Of a stretch of DNA of 64,000 nucleotides, positions 49,001 through 60,420 are shown one piece after another. The notes beneath the pieces were generated by a model. That model did not search any database. It worked only from the letters and a program-made list of their open reading frames with translations, and was not told the origin of the DNA. This DNA comes from Arbacia lixula (taxonomy: Eukaryota > Echinodermata > Echinoidea > Arbacioida > Arbaciidae), in contig OZ022594.1 of the NCBI GenBank assembly GCA_963669155.1, positions 19,844,474 through 19,908,473 of the forward strand. The letters are read 5' to 3'. A program made the position numbers and the translations under genes. Positions within the stretch are counted from its first letter, which is position 1. Each line of letters starts with the position of its first letter.

Positions 49001-52000
49001 ACGACCTAATATGATAAACAAGGTGGTTCGCGAACCACGAGTCTCGCTTGATTTTGCAATCCATAAACAGTGCTAAGTTGGTTTTCAAATATTCAAAATG
49101 GTGCCTAGATGACCATTGACCTCATCAACCTTATCAGCACACATGTGGTACTACCCAAGGATCATTTGTACCAAGTATTAACACGATTGATGCAGAAATT
49201 AAAAAAGTGAAAGCAAGTTAAACCAAACTTTCACAAAAAATGATGCACATGGCCTCATATCATTTGACATGTTGACCCCGAGATGACTTTTGACCTCATC
49301 ATCCTCATCACCACACATGTGGTATTACCAAGTATCATTTGCACCATGTATGAAAACAATTGATGCTGAACTAAAAAAAAATGAGAGCAAGTTAAACCAA
49401 AACTTTAGGAAAAAGAAACGTCCTTTAGTGAAGAAAAAACTTTAAAAATGATGGGCATGGCCTCACATTATTTGACCTTTTGATCCCTAGATGACCTTTG
49501 ACCCCATCATCCTCATGAAACACATGTGATATTACCCAAAGATCATTTGTACCAAGTGTGATCACAATTGATGTAGAAATAAAGAAATGAGAACAAGTCA
49601 GACGAAAACCTTGAGAAAAATGATGCACACGGCCTTATATCATTTGACCTTTTGACCCCTAGATGACCTTTAACCCCATCATCCTCATAAAGACACATGT
49701 GGTATTACCCAAGGATCATTTGTACCAAGTGTGATTACAATTGATGAAGAAATAAAGTCAAACGATAACTTTGAGAAAAATGATGCACACGGCCTCATAT
49801 CCTTTGACCTTTTGACCCCTGGATGACTTTTGGCCCCATTATCCTCATAAAGACACATGTTATATTAGCCAGGGATCATTTGTACCAAGTTTGATCACAA
49901 TTGATGTGGAAATAAAGAAATGAGAGCAAGTTAAACAAAAACTTTAACATTTTTGTAACAGACCAACAACCTAACAGACCACAGACCAACATGAACAGAC
50001 TAGTAGGAAAAGTGATTCTGTCTCTGCCGAACTTCGATCAGCGAGATAAAATGCCATCTGACTATAACCCAGTGAAAAATATAAATTTGTGGCAAGTGGT
50101 AAGCAGGAGTGCATTATCGTCAGTAGCTTAAAGGACAGTGCTACTTGCTAATAATTTCAATAAGATAAAAAGAAAAAAAAACAGAAACAACATGCAGAAT
50201 ATTATTAATGATATTCTCTTGATGAAGTTATTATAAAAGTACTTTTTTATCATTTGGAAAATTGTCATGATATTTCATCATTTGTAAAAGTCCATGTCAC
50301 GGGAGACAGAACAGATACCAGTAGTATTCCTGTTAACGTGATTCTTGATACAGGTTTTTATGATGAGAGAGGGAAACAATAAGTGTGGTCTTGATGAACA
50401 GGGGCCATATTCATGAAAGCTTACTAGCCTAGTTGATTACTACAATGCATGCATTTCGATGCACTTTAGTAATTAACTAGGCTTAGTATTAAAAGGTTTC
50501 ATGAATATGGCCCCCGATGGACTTCTCTGGAAAAGGTGGTCACTACATCAGGTTTCACTGTATAATGAAATAATGATACATAGACCTATTACTGATCAAC
50601 TCTTTATCTTCATTTAGAATGAAGCTCATTCAATGGAAGGAGCGAGGGATGTCATGACTGGTGATGTGTCCGTGAGAAAGTTATCTGAGGTAAGCAATCG
50701 TGATGAGAACACTAAACATGTTTAGATAATGTGTCATAACATGCAATGAAGAACTCAAGTAAAAAAACAAATAATAATATTGGATTTAAGACTGAAATTC
50801 ATGAATTGTCTTCCTCTTGAATGGCAATAAGCCATTTTGTAATTGCAATTTGCGCATCAGCAGATTATTGCTTTTAGTAAATGACCTCAGGTCAATTCCC
50901 AAACTCACTGAGTAAAATGGAAATAAATTAGATAGTCGACCACATGTCAATCTATTATCATGCAAATATGGCAACAGCTATTCAGCTCTGAGAAGGTAGT
51001 GAAAGACCATTCCATCATGTGCATCTGCTTCTATTGTTGTTCCGGGCAAACTGTAAAATGTTTTTACATCCACCATCCAACACAGTTTCATGAAACAATC
51101 CCAGTCAGCAGTCTAGTAGTATTTATTCAGTGCATTGTCCGACCATGATGTAATTACGAAATGGTCTATTGTACACTGTATTCCATCACTGTGGCTTGCT
51201 CTAAAAAGGCATTTGCCCTGGTTAGTGAGTACATATATTTGGAATCTCCATTTGATTTCTCAACTTTATGATTGCAAGTCAGATGTGTACTATGAAAATA
51301 TGGCATCTCTGCAATCAAACATGTGTATAAACATGATAAAGACCCTTGAATGCAGCTAAACGATTCTAGTGTCAGAGGTTATTCTGTACAGGTTGAATGA
51401 GGTATATCGTTTTTACGCAAGTTTAGTTCGGTAAGGCGGCATGGATGTAGTCTGTCCACTTCGTCATAGTGGGGTAGCTTAGTAACAAATATACCTTCGA
51501 TCATGACAGGCCGGACAAAAGCATAATTTTTTCACCAGACATTTGTATATGTATGAGGATCAAAATTAGGGTATGCTCCAAAAAATCTGCTGACTCGAAT
51601 AATTTGTAATTAGCCTTAAATTACATAATTTCAAATGTTCCACTTGTCTGACAATGTGTCTGCATTTATAGACTAGCGTAACAGGGAATTCCCCTGACTC
51701 CCATGAATGCTGGCTTCTGATTGGTCAAAAGTTGAAATGTATGCTGAAGTTTCAGAGAAAGCAGTGGGGTTGCAGAGACAGCTATTTTCATATTTTTCCG
51801 GATCCAGATGATTTATTTCAGAAATTTCCGTCAATACAAATGTGAGTAAATCAGTTTTTACTGCAATAGATATTTTCTTAACTGTTTAAGCGGATTGTAA
51901 TTTCAATAATGATATGTACATTTGCTAAGAAAAAAAAGAGTGAGTCCCACCCATGCAAATTTGTGTTATTACATTAAAAAAAATATGAAGGGCTGGAAAG

Positions 52001-55000
52001 GAAGTATAATTAAAATTTAAAGAGACTATGCACAAAATTGATTGAAGTAGAAGTCAGAAATAATTTTTCTTTCCTTTGCATCACCTTTCATGAAAATGGT
52101 GCGATTTATTGTTCTTCAAGATGAACTGCACTTTGAAAACAAAGAGGAAGATAAGCAGACTTCTGCCATAGTCTCTGCTAGTCTATACCACCAGACCCGT
52201 CTTAACAACTTTAAACGGGGCATAGGTTGGTCAAAATCTAATTCGAGTGAGTGTTTGTGTGCATTATTATATGTGTATTAGGGTGTGTTATGGTCATACA
52301 TTAGAGCTAATTTGATGAAGTATGTACCAATCAACTTTAAGCCCGCATAACTTTACACATAGGCCAGAACTGGGTAACTCAAAGTTGGGTAAAAATTCAT
52401 TATTGCAATGCATTTTTTTAGTTCATGCCTTTACACCACAATTGGACTGATGCTTCTCTGAGTGTCTCTGTAAATGGGGACCAAGCATATTTATCTACAC
52501 TAGTATAGTTACAGGTTCATGAGTGATTGATTCTAAGAAGTTTAAGCTGTACTAAGCCGTATACATAAAATGGAGCAACTGCTTGTAAGCATTGGTTCAA
52601 GTTCAAGCATACGATTACTTTTTTTATCAAGCCGTTATATTGTACTTTTCCTAGCCAATGATGACGTTAGATTATAGTAGTTTTACCTTATATCAACTGA
52701 ATAAACCAGGTATTATCAATGAAAAAATATGAGTGATATAAGAGGCATAAAATACAATAAAATAGATAAGTAAAATTAATGCATAAATAAAAGAGTAAGT
52801 GACCTGTATCTGCACGTTTAGCCTACTGTTAACACAACTCTCCAGATGCAAGGTAATCTTTTAATTATTTATGAGATACTTTGTCTGGTCAGACATGTAT
52901 TCCAAATCTTGTTAGTGTACATATGTGATCAAAGAGGTACTCGGCGAGCTGGAGATACAGCTCACTGGAATTCTTTCTACCATCCTCGCGAAGCCGCCTC
53001 ATGCTAGCAGCTGCTCTCAATAATATGATGGATACGCGATTGCGTCACATTCACGTGGATTGTATAATAGGTCACACACATTCCTATACACGCATACATT
53101 TCACTTTTGTTGCTGAACTGTTAATGTCACTAGAAGTGCTTGTTAAATGTCGTTAATAAGAACAAGCGGACACAAAGTTTGATATTTTTTTAGATGAAAA
53201 TACCAGCTTGGGTGCAGCTGGACACATTTTTCATGTTAAATATCTGAAAGTAACGTTTCATGCAATTTTTTAATCGCATATCATGCGGCATATTGTGAAA
53301 TTGAGACTTTTGTACTGCAACTTGATATCACGTTTAGAGCCTTTTTGCCATATTGTAACAATATTCCTCAATTGAATCTTTATAGATGCATCGTAGGTAT
53401 TACATGCCACAACTGCACAAGCATATGGGGTGAGGATATTTCCCCAAATACTTTTGTGCATCCGATTTGTTTATACGTCAAATCCAGGCAAAACTCATCC
53501 AGAGAATTGAACGTATAGATGAAAGGGAAAATGTCTGTATTAATAAATATTCTTTTTTGACTAGAAGGAGAGTATAATGAATCTGCATTGATTAAACAGT
53601 CAATCGGCAGCGCTCGCTCGTTCTATAGAAATCGTGAGCGTTTTATTTTTCGTCTCGCGAAATCTCACGCGCAGATTTTGCTACACCTAGATAATGAAGG
53701 AATTCTACATGCTCGCGAGATCTGCTAGTATCTTCTGTAAGCATACTGATCAGGATTTTTTAGACAGGGATGAGATTATATGTTTCTTAATAAATATTTT
53801 CATTTTTTTTCGAGATCCGCAAAGGAGTTTTTATGTTATTTGCTTTCAATAACAGGCCTCAATTTTTTTTTTGAAACATGTAAACTCTCAGACCTTGCTG
53901 GATCCTGACCCTTCTATGGATTATACGGCAACGACAGCTACGGCTCTAAAAAGCCAATACTTCAGCGGAGATTTTGATTCCAATATTGATTGGGCTCAAA
54001 AACCAAAACATTTGTGCTATTCGTCTTCAAAGTAACGTGAGATTTCAGAAATCGTACAGACTTTGCAACCGATATATATTTAAGCTCTCAGACTTTGCTG
54101 GATCCTGACCCTTCTACAAATTGGACAGAAACACCAGTTACAGCTTTGGAAAGCCAGTACTCCAGCGGAGAATTTGATTCCAGTTTTGGGCTCAAAAATA
54201 AAACATTTGTGCTATTCGTCTTCAAAGTGACGCAAATTTTCAGAAATCATACGGACTTCGCAACCGATATTCGTCTGCAGGCAGCAGAAAACACGCGATT
54301 TTATTTTCAGCGAGATAGTCGTGACCTTCACTTGACCTCTCGAACCGCGAAAAAGGTCTCCCTTTCAAACTGCGATATCTCCATTAATAAACCATATTTT
54401 TATACACTTTCTTTTGCAACTTTATGTTGGAGGTCGAAGTTTACCAAGTATGAAAAAGTATTCAATTAAATCAGGCAGAAAAATTTTGCAAATTTGAGAT
54501 AAATATATGGCTCTAATCAAATAAAGAAAAATGAAAATAAAGTCTATATTTCAATTTCAATCACTTTTGAGCCCCCAACACTTATAGATCATCTGAAGCG
54601 GAATCAATTGTACTTTGTGAACGTACCATTTTTTTTCAACCTCTCCTTGTAGAAGGGTCAGGATCCAGCAAAATATCCACCATGTTCAAATCCAAACTGC
54701 ATGAGACATAACGAAGTTGTGAGCGATCCTAACCAGCCAATCATAGTCCGCGACCCCTGGATCACCGGTGGCATTTCGTTATTATCGTGGACTATGATTG
54801 GCTGGTTAGGATCGTTCACAACTTCGTCATATCTCGCTCATTTTGGATTTGAACATGGTTGATGTTTTGCTGGATCCTGACCCTTCTTTGGGGGGAGGTT
54901 GAAAAATAATGGTATCGACATAAAGTAAAGTAAATTCTGCTTCAGATGACCTCTAAATGTTCGGGGCTCAAAAGTGATTGACATTGAAATATAAAGTTTA

Positions 55001-57737
55001 TTCTCATTTTTATTAGAACCACATATTTATCTCGAATTTAGAATATTTTTCTACCTGTTTTAATGAAATATTTTTTCACACTTGGTAAATTTCGACCTCC
55101 AACATACAGTTGCAAAAGAAAGTGTACAAAAATATGGTTTATTTATGGAGATATTGCAGTTTGAAAAGGAGACCTTTTTCGCGGTTCGAGAGGTCAAGTG
55201 AAGGTCACGACTACCTCGCTGAAAATAAAATAAGCATATTTTCTGGTGCCTGCCATTTGGCTGTAAATGGCTGCTGGCACTCCAATGCGCTTAAACATCC
55301 TTTATGTGTTCGGATGCATAACGTATCATACTAGTAATGGCACATTATAATTCTGATGCCAAGAAGATTGAAAAACAGAGCAAACTAGAAATATCACTGA
55401 TGGTGATTAATCCAGTATATCCAACTCATGTGACCGTAAAGAATGCGACTTGGGTTAAAAATCATTTGTCTATATGTAGTATGTGTGTGTGTGTAAAAAA
55501 AACATAGTTCTTTTTGAGTTATATGCTCAACAAGATTTTACCAAAAGTTCATGATTACCATGGAAATGCTTTGTCCGGTGCAAACTCAAAGGGAGTTTTG
55601 CACAACTACACATAACGATCATCGTACATACCAAATTTGATCATAATACCTTAAATGCCTCATGCTAATGCAAAAAGATGTGTTTCCCATGACAACGCTA
55701 TATTGGAGTACAGTTTCCATGGCAACGCTTTGTCCGAAAAATAAAAGAGTATGTCTTGCACATCTATACCCCAGTGCCTTCATGAACAATAAATGTGATT
55801 TCAATTGCTTCAATATTGTGGTAGTAGTTTGCTCAGCAAGAGTTTTGCCAAAATATCTGGTTACCATGGCAACGCTAGGTGGCACACAATCACAAAGGGT
55901 GTTTTTTGCAACCACACTCCTAGATCGTCATATATACCAAATTTAACATTAATTGCTTAAATTCTGTGGAAGTTATTTGCACTCTAAGTTTCGGTAAAAT
56001 TTTGGTTACCATGGCAACGCTTTCCCAGCATCAATTTTCTTGGAGCATAGCCGTTTTTAAAAAGGTACATCATAAAGATTATTTGGTGAAAAAATCATGC
56101 TTTTGTCCACCGTGTCACGATATTTTCACTAAGCTACCCCACTATCAAGAGTGGTGAGGAGAGTGGCAGCAGCCGTATTCAATTCGTTTTATTTCCACAA
56201 CTTGAATTAAAAACAAGATCAATCATACATTGCATAAGGGCCTGTCTACAGTAATTGGGTACATTTCTGTTACATTTACTGAAACATTTGCAGAAATCTC
56301 TTAGATTTAAATTATTTTTTGTTTCTTAAATAAACCAGCCAATGATAATAAAATATAAAAGAAATGTATTGATTTGCAGTTTACAAGGTTTCGTACTCTT
56401 CTGAGAAAATTTGCGCTGTACAAATTTGCCATAGCACGTTGGTAATGGGACAGACGAGTTTGTAACACATTCGTCTCTCCCGTTACCAATGTGCTATGGG
56501 AAATTTGTACAGACTTAGTGAAGAAATGAAATGAACATTCAGAGCACGATTTTAGCTGAAGTTATTTTGGAGGACATTAATTCAACACTCTGTCATATTT
56601 TGGTGCTGCAAGGTTGTCATAATTTTTTCTAATGATTCAGTTGTGCCAAAAAATATCCCTTTACTGTAAACAGAACCATAACATCAATACAATAAAAGAC
56701 GAGGTCTATGTTAGTAGGCGTATATCGTCTGTCGTGGCATTAAAGGGCATATACTGTACTGGGAAGACAAAAAGGCCTTCAAAAAGAGATCATGAGCAAT
56801 CTTCTTGCCAGTGGTCTCAAATTCATGTATGGTAAATTTTAGAAACTTGCTGAAAGTTATTTGCTCTCAAATGATCTACATTTGAAGTAATAAATTATTA
56901 AATCACAATTCCTCAAAATGTTCGGGTCGAACAATTTAAGGATATGTGATTTAATCACTAATTACTCCAAATGTGGATCATTTGAGAGCAAATTACTTTC
57001 AGCAAGTTTCTAAAATGGACAACATATCAATTTAAGACCATTAGTAAGAAGATTGCTCATGATCACCTTTTGAGGGCTTTGTTGTCTTCCCAGTACAGTA
57101 TATGCCCTTTATTATACAGGCAATGAATGATTATCCGCATGTGTTCTTTTTAAAAAAAAAAAGATTCAATTCAATTCAATTCTTTATTCATTTAACAAAC
57201 AAGAATAAACAACTTTCAGGAACAATGAGTATAAGGCATCACCAGAAAGCCAATGGTTTGTGAGATGTGATAACCTTTAACATGTGGTTCAAAACACAGA
57301 AGTATAAAGTCCATTATTTAAATGACATACAGTAAGATGAACCCAAGTACACAAATTACATAAAAATACATACTAAAGATAAACATAAATCAAAGAGAGA
57401 CTAATACAAGCAAATACAAACGAAGAAAAAAAAACGAAACAAAACAAAGACAAAACAAAAACAAACACAATCGAATGTTTAACAGCTAAGACAATAATCA
57501 ACAGAGTAAACAGTATGTAATATCAAATATTAATTCATCTCTGTGTAGGTGCTGAAGGGAGACGTGAAGGATGTGAAACTACCGCTGCCTTACAATGCAA
57601 CACTATCTGAATCGCATCTTGACTCCAAAGATCTCAATGAACTTCTTCGCTTGTTCCTAACGGAGGCTTCCTTCCCAGCCCTCGTGGGTGACATCGAGAG
57701 GGAGCTAGCTGTGATAGCTGCAGAAGACGAATCTTGA
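46066..57737 (+). CDS. REC114: REC114 meiotic recombination protein (6 exons)
   Basis: REC114 forms a complex with MEI4 (and IHO1/Mer2-type partners) on meiotic chromosome axes and activates SPO11-TOPOVIBL double-strand-break formation. Exons are 46066-46212, 47199-47282, 48040-48123, 48739-48888, 50618-50689 and 57549-57737, all phase 0 with GT/AG borders, giving 241 aa, close to vertebrate REC114 (about 260). N-terminal SWQLLRYARFL and SEQKWK match the conserved opening; exons 2-4 (SLVLSLTNSHMLLTNGETIL, GDSLLFVIKIK, ARKFRVRFG) form the PH-like fold; the last exon (LNELLRLFLTEASFPALV) is the conserved helical tail that binds MEI4. The start is the first ATG before these motifs. Intron 5 is nearly 7 kb and filled with repeats. 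Family identity is from remembered motif patterns, not an alignment. Confidence 0.88.
47395..47600. repeat. poly-G-led interspersed repeat
   Basis: CCCCCCGGGG followed by GGGGGTGTGCCTCACGAAAC and GGGGTCTAAGGAACT words, in REC114 intron 2. I have the impression it is an abundant echinoderm-type interspersed repeat; class unknown. Confidence 0.5.
49080..49970. repeat. ~160-208-bp tandem repeats in REC114 intron 4
   Basis: About five imperfect units, each with TGACCTTTTGACCCCTAGAT-type text, ATCCTCAT, ACACATGTGGTATTACC, GATCATTTGTACCAAGT and AAGTTAAACCAAAACTTT. Anchor word positions near 49147, 49320, 49528, 49700 and 49859. The array ends in TTTTTGTAACAGACCAACA. Confidence 0.85.
50044..50100 (+). 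pseudogene. duplicate of REC114 exon 4 3' half (relic or alternative exon)
   Basis: CGATCAG acceptor, then an in-frame stretch MPSDYNPVKNINLWQV ending at GTAAGCAGGAGTGCATTATC. It aligns with the end of exon 4 (FPIKPYKPVENLNSAQM) at P...Y.PV.N.N..Q, and the match continues about 30 bp past the donor into intron sequence. It lies in intron 4 in the same orientation and phase. The upstream half of exon 4 is not recognisable here. It may be a decayed duplication or a short alternative exon. Confidence 0.6.
53597..55263 (+). mobile_element. 1.67-kb foldback transposon, copy 2
   Basis: Inverted copy of 41465-43140, in REC114 intron 5. TAAA duplications at 53593-53596 and 55264-55267. Same ends, the same two ~185-bp tandem units (53880-54270), and the same central inverted repeat around 54760. 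Copies are diverged at perhaps 10-20 percent by eye, so insertion is not recent. Confidence 0.85.
55545..56030. repeat. ~150-bp tandem repeats carrying RFX X-box palindromes
   Basis: About four units, each containing GGTTACCATGGCAACGCT or a variant followed by CACA..CATA and ATACCAAATTT. Perfect GTTACCATGGCAAC occurs at 55860-55873 and 56005-56018; GTTTCCATGGCAAC at 55713-55726; weaker forms near 55554 and 55682. In REC114 intron 5. Confidence 0.75.
56035..56740. other. REC114 intron 5, no coding signal
   Basis: Contains an inverted pair around 56400-56520 (AAATTTGCCATAGCAC / GTGCTATGGGAAATTTG), a small foldback of about 110 bp. Otherwise unremarkable. Confidence 0.5.
56744..57108. mobile_element. 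365-bp palindromic MITE
   Basis: Arms start AGGGCATATACTGTACTGGG and run about 175 bp each around an AT-rich centre. Flanks are TTA/ATT-rich, so the exact target duplication is ambiguous. A solo arm of the family is at 13512-13690. Confidence 0.8.
57150..57240 (-). mobile_element. 3' end of a minus-strand retroelement with (ATTGA)n tail
   Basis: On the minus strand the text ends TGAATAAAGAATTGAATTGA, followed by a further repeat of ATTGA units: a pentanucleotide tail after an AATAAA, as in some non-LTR elements. Only the tail region is recognisable. Confidence 0.4.
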
Positions 57738-58523
57738 ATCTTTAAGATTTCAATCAATTTCTTCGTCTGTTCCAGAAAGAATCATCCTTCCAAGCCGCCA
57801 TGCTGTCGAAAGAGAGCTTATTCATACCGTGATATTTGCAGAAGACGAATCTTGAATCTTAAGATATCAATAAACTTCTTCGTCTGTTGCAGATGGAATC
57901 ATCCTTCCAAGCCATCATGCTGTCGAAAGAGAGCTATACTCAATACTGTGATAGCTGCAGAAGACGAATCTTGAATCTTAAGATCTCAATAAACTTCTTC
58001 GTCTGTTCCTGATGGAATCATCCTTCCAAGCCATCATGCTGTAGAAAGAGAGATTACTCATACCGTGATAGCTGCAGAAGACGAATCTTGAATCTAAAGA
58101 TCTCAATAAACTTCTTCGTCTGTTGGAGATGGAATCATGATTCCAAACCATCATGCTGTCGAAAGAGAGCTATACTCATATTGCGATAGCTGCAGAAGAC
58201 GAATCTTGAATCTTAAGATATCAATAAACTTCTTCGTCTGTTGCAGATGGAATCTTCCTTCCAAGCCATTATACTGTCGAAAGAGAGCTTACTCATACCG
58301 TGATAGCTGCAGAAGACGAATCTTGAATCTGAAGATCTCAATAAACTTCTTCGTCTGTTGCAGATGGAATCATCCTTCCAAGCCATCATGCTTTCGAAAA
58401 AAAGCTTACTCATACCGTGATAGCTGCAGAAGACGAATCTTGAATCTAAAGATCTCAAGAAATTTCTGTATCTGTTCCAGATGGAATCATCCTTCCAAGC
58501 CATCATGCTGTCGAAAGAGAATG
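57614..58523 (+). repeat. ~117-bp tandem array derived from the REC114 last exon
   Basis: Unit starts (GCATCTTGA/GAATCTTGA) lie at 57614, 57729, 57847, 57966, 58083, 58201, 58318 and 58435, i.e. periods of 115-119 bp. The first unit is REC114 coding sequence; six complete copies and a partial one lie after the stop. Downstream units still encode DLNKLLRLF, AVEREL and VIAAEDES in shifting frames, matching DLNELLRLF, DIEREL and VIAAEDES of the gene. Another frame stays open for about 150 codons (58137-58589) as a 39-residue repeat. Confidence 0.9.
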
Positions 58524-58544
58524 CTATGGTCAGAACTCAGAGTG

Positions 58545-59540
58545 GCGACCGACCGATTTGTAGCCTGCTCGGTCGCTGCTGGAATTTAGGCATCGCCCAG
58601 CGATTTTTTTTGGAAAAGTCGAGCAGGCTGTAGAGCACAAGCGATGCCTGGGCGGCGCCTGGTCGGTTTCCCGTCGGTCACTGGTCAATTTTAGGTCAAA
58701 ACTGGGCAATATCGGGAAGCTTCTCCGCGCGGCGTCCCGGCAATGACCGACCGATTCCCGGGCGGCCTCCCACCGACCACCGGCTGATATTAACAGTGAT
58801 TAAAGAAATTGTTCGGCAGCCGGCCAGTGATCGGCGGGGCATCTACGGGTGTCTCGTGGGCGTACCTGCGGCGGCCCGCCGGGCTCCGCCGGGAATTTAT
58901 CATGGGCAACCTGGGTTTATATGTGGCTTCCCCAGGCTGTTCATTAACAACGCCGACCAATTTTGAATTCGCCGCCCAGTGACCGGCATATCTCCCAGCG
59001 GCGACCGGCCAGCAATCGGGCGGCGAACGCTCGTCAGCCTTTGAACTAGCGGATTTGATTTTTGACCTAAATTGCTCGGCGAACGCTCGATTAGGTCGGT
59101 GCCCGGGCAGTCCCCGCCCGCATGGGCGGAAATCCCGGGGGGACGGGGGGGGGGGGGGGTCGTGTCCCCTACCATTTCGAAAGGGGGGGACACAATATCA
59201 AATGTCCCCCCCCCCCCACTATTTTCGTTCGTGTACAAATTTTTTTAGAAAAACGTCATAACCCCCCCCCCCCCCCCACCACCACCATTTCAAAAGGGGA
59301 GGACACAATAAAGGGAAAAAAAACTCCCCAAAATCCCATCACTACTTCTTGAGGAAAAACATGTCCCCTCCACCTTCGGGGAGCGATTTCCGCCCATGCC
59401 CGCTCGGGCACCGAACGTATTTTGCGCGGCAAGTAAAAAGTGAGCAGGCGCCGCCCAAATTTTAACTCAGCACTAAAACTTTAGCGGCGATCGAGCGATG
59501 CCCTAAAAACAAGCGGTGCCCGGTCGGAATTGGCTAAAAA
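58545..59540. mobile_element. GC-rich element with CGG/CCG words, host of a nested insertion
   Basis: Starts with GACCGACCGATTTG...GGCATCGCCCAGCG and ends with GAGCGATGCCC...GCCCGGTCGG, imperfect inverted ends. The interior repeats CGGCC, GGGCGGC and GACCGG words. Much higher GC than the flanks. Class unknown. Confidence 0.5.
59113..59397. mobile_element. nested ~285-bp element with GGGCGGAAATC ends
   Basis: CATGGGCGGAAATC and GATTTCCGCCCATG form inverted ends, flanked on both sides by GCCCG(C), a likely target duplication. The interior has long poly-G/C runs and GTCCCC/GACACAA words. A similar end, GGCGGAAATCCCGGGGG, recurs at 61742. Confidence 0.6.
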
Positions 59541-59547
59541 CTTTTTC

Positions 59548-59657
59548 AAATTTTCGTCAAAATGAGACGTCATTGCGGCAAATAGATGTGAATTTCGTTT
59601 TTAGTGGATAATTTTACATAGATTAGGGAGAACTTGTTTTTCTGGTTTAGTAACCCT
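59548..59657. mobile_element. solo right end of the TTAA MITE (family of 11765-12326)
   Basis: TTCAAATTTTCGTCAAAATGAGA through TTTAGTAACCCT followed by TTAA. It abuts the GC-rich element, so the left part was lost or replaced. Confidence 0.75.
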
Positions 59658-60129
59658 TTAAGGGAGATGTTGTGTTCTGAATTAATCATTTGATGCCGCA
59701 ATTGTTGAGGTCCAAATGTGTCCAAAAGTGAAATTCTCATTAAATATTCCAAGGACTCTTAAAACAATAATAATTGATGAAATGTCACGAAACCTGCTTC
59801 CTAAAAAAAAAATGTCCATTTGACTTAAAGATGGATAAATTTCATCTTTTATTTTTTAGTTGTGACTTTAATTATTCTTCAGAAGTGTCAAAAGATTTGT
59901 TTAACACCTAGTGCATGTGCATTTGATCCCATTACAAGAAAGGATTAAGTATAAACAGTTTGCTTTGACAGTAAGGCATATCGTTTAAACTCATCTTCAT
60001 ATCCTCCCTGTCAGGTTTCTGTAGATTAAAGCAAACATAGTTCGTAGTCACATGTCATGCATGTTGACACATGTGTTCCTATCATGTTGACTGTTCATGT
60101 CTCCGTATTAGCGCTATAGCCACAAGAAC

Positions 60130-60420
60130 ACGCACGAGGGTGAGAATGGGGGTAAGAGGGAGAGAGAGTGGAGAATGGGAGAGAGGGGGAGGGAGAAAGA
60201 GGGGGGAGAGGGAAAGAAAGAGTGTGAGAATGGGGGTAATAGGGAGAGAGGGTGAGATATAAGGTGAGAGGGGGAAGGGAGAAAGAGGGAGAGGTAGAGA
60301 AAATAAGAGAAAAAGAGGTATGGGAGGGAGGGGAGAATATGAGTAAAAGGGAGAGGGAAAGGGTGATATACAGGGTGTCCCAGAAAAAAGGAAACCCGTT
60401 TTTCGAGGTCGAAAGAGGGA
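60130..60420. repeat. GA-rich tract with mariner-like end word
   Basis: Purine-rich stretch (GAGAGAG, GGGAGAG) producing long false frames on the minus strand. At 60369 it includes CAGGGTGTCCCAGAAAAAAG, a word typical of some mariner-type ends; no partner end was found. Confidence 0.7.

Noticed and set aside
49080-49970. CRISPR-like regular repeats
   Set aside because: Eukaryotic intron; units are long and imperfect with no spacer pattern.
52090-52281. 63-codon plus-strand frame in REC114 intron 5
   Set aside because: No acceptor/donor pair in phase 0 and no similarity to REC114.
58137-58589. 150-codon frame with 39-residue repeats
   Set aside because: Off-frame reading of the REC114-derived array, whose 117-bp period happens to be a multiple of three.
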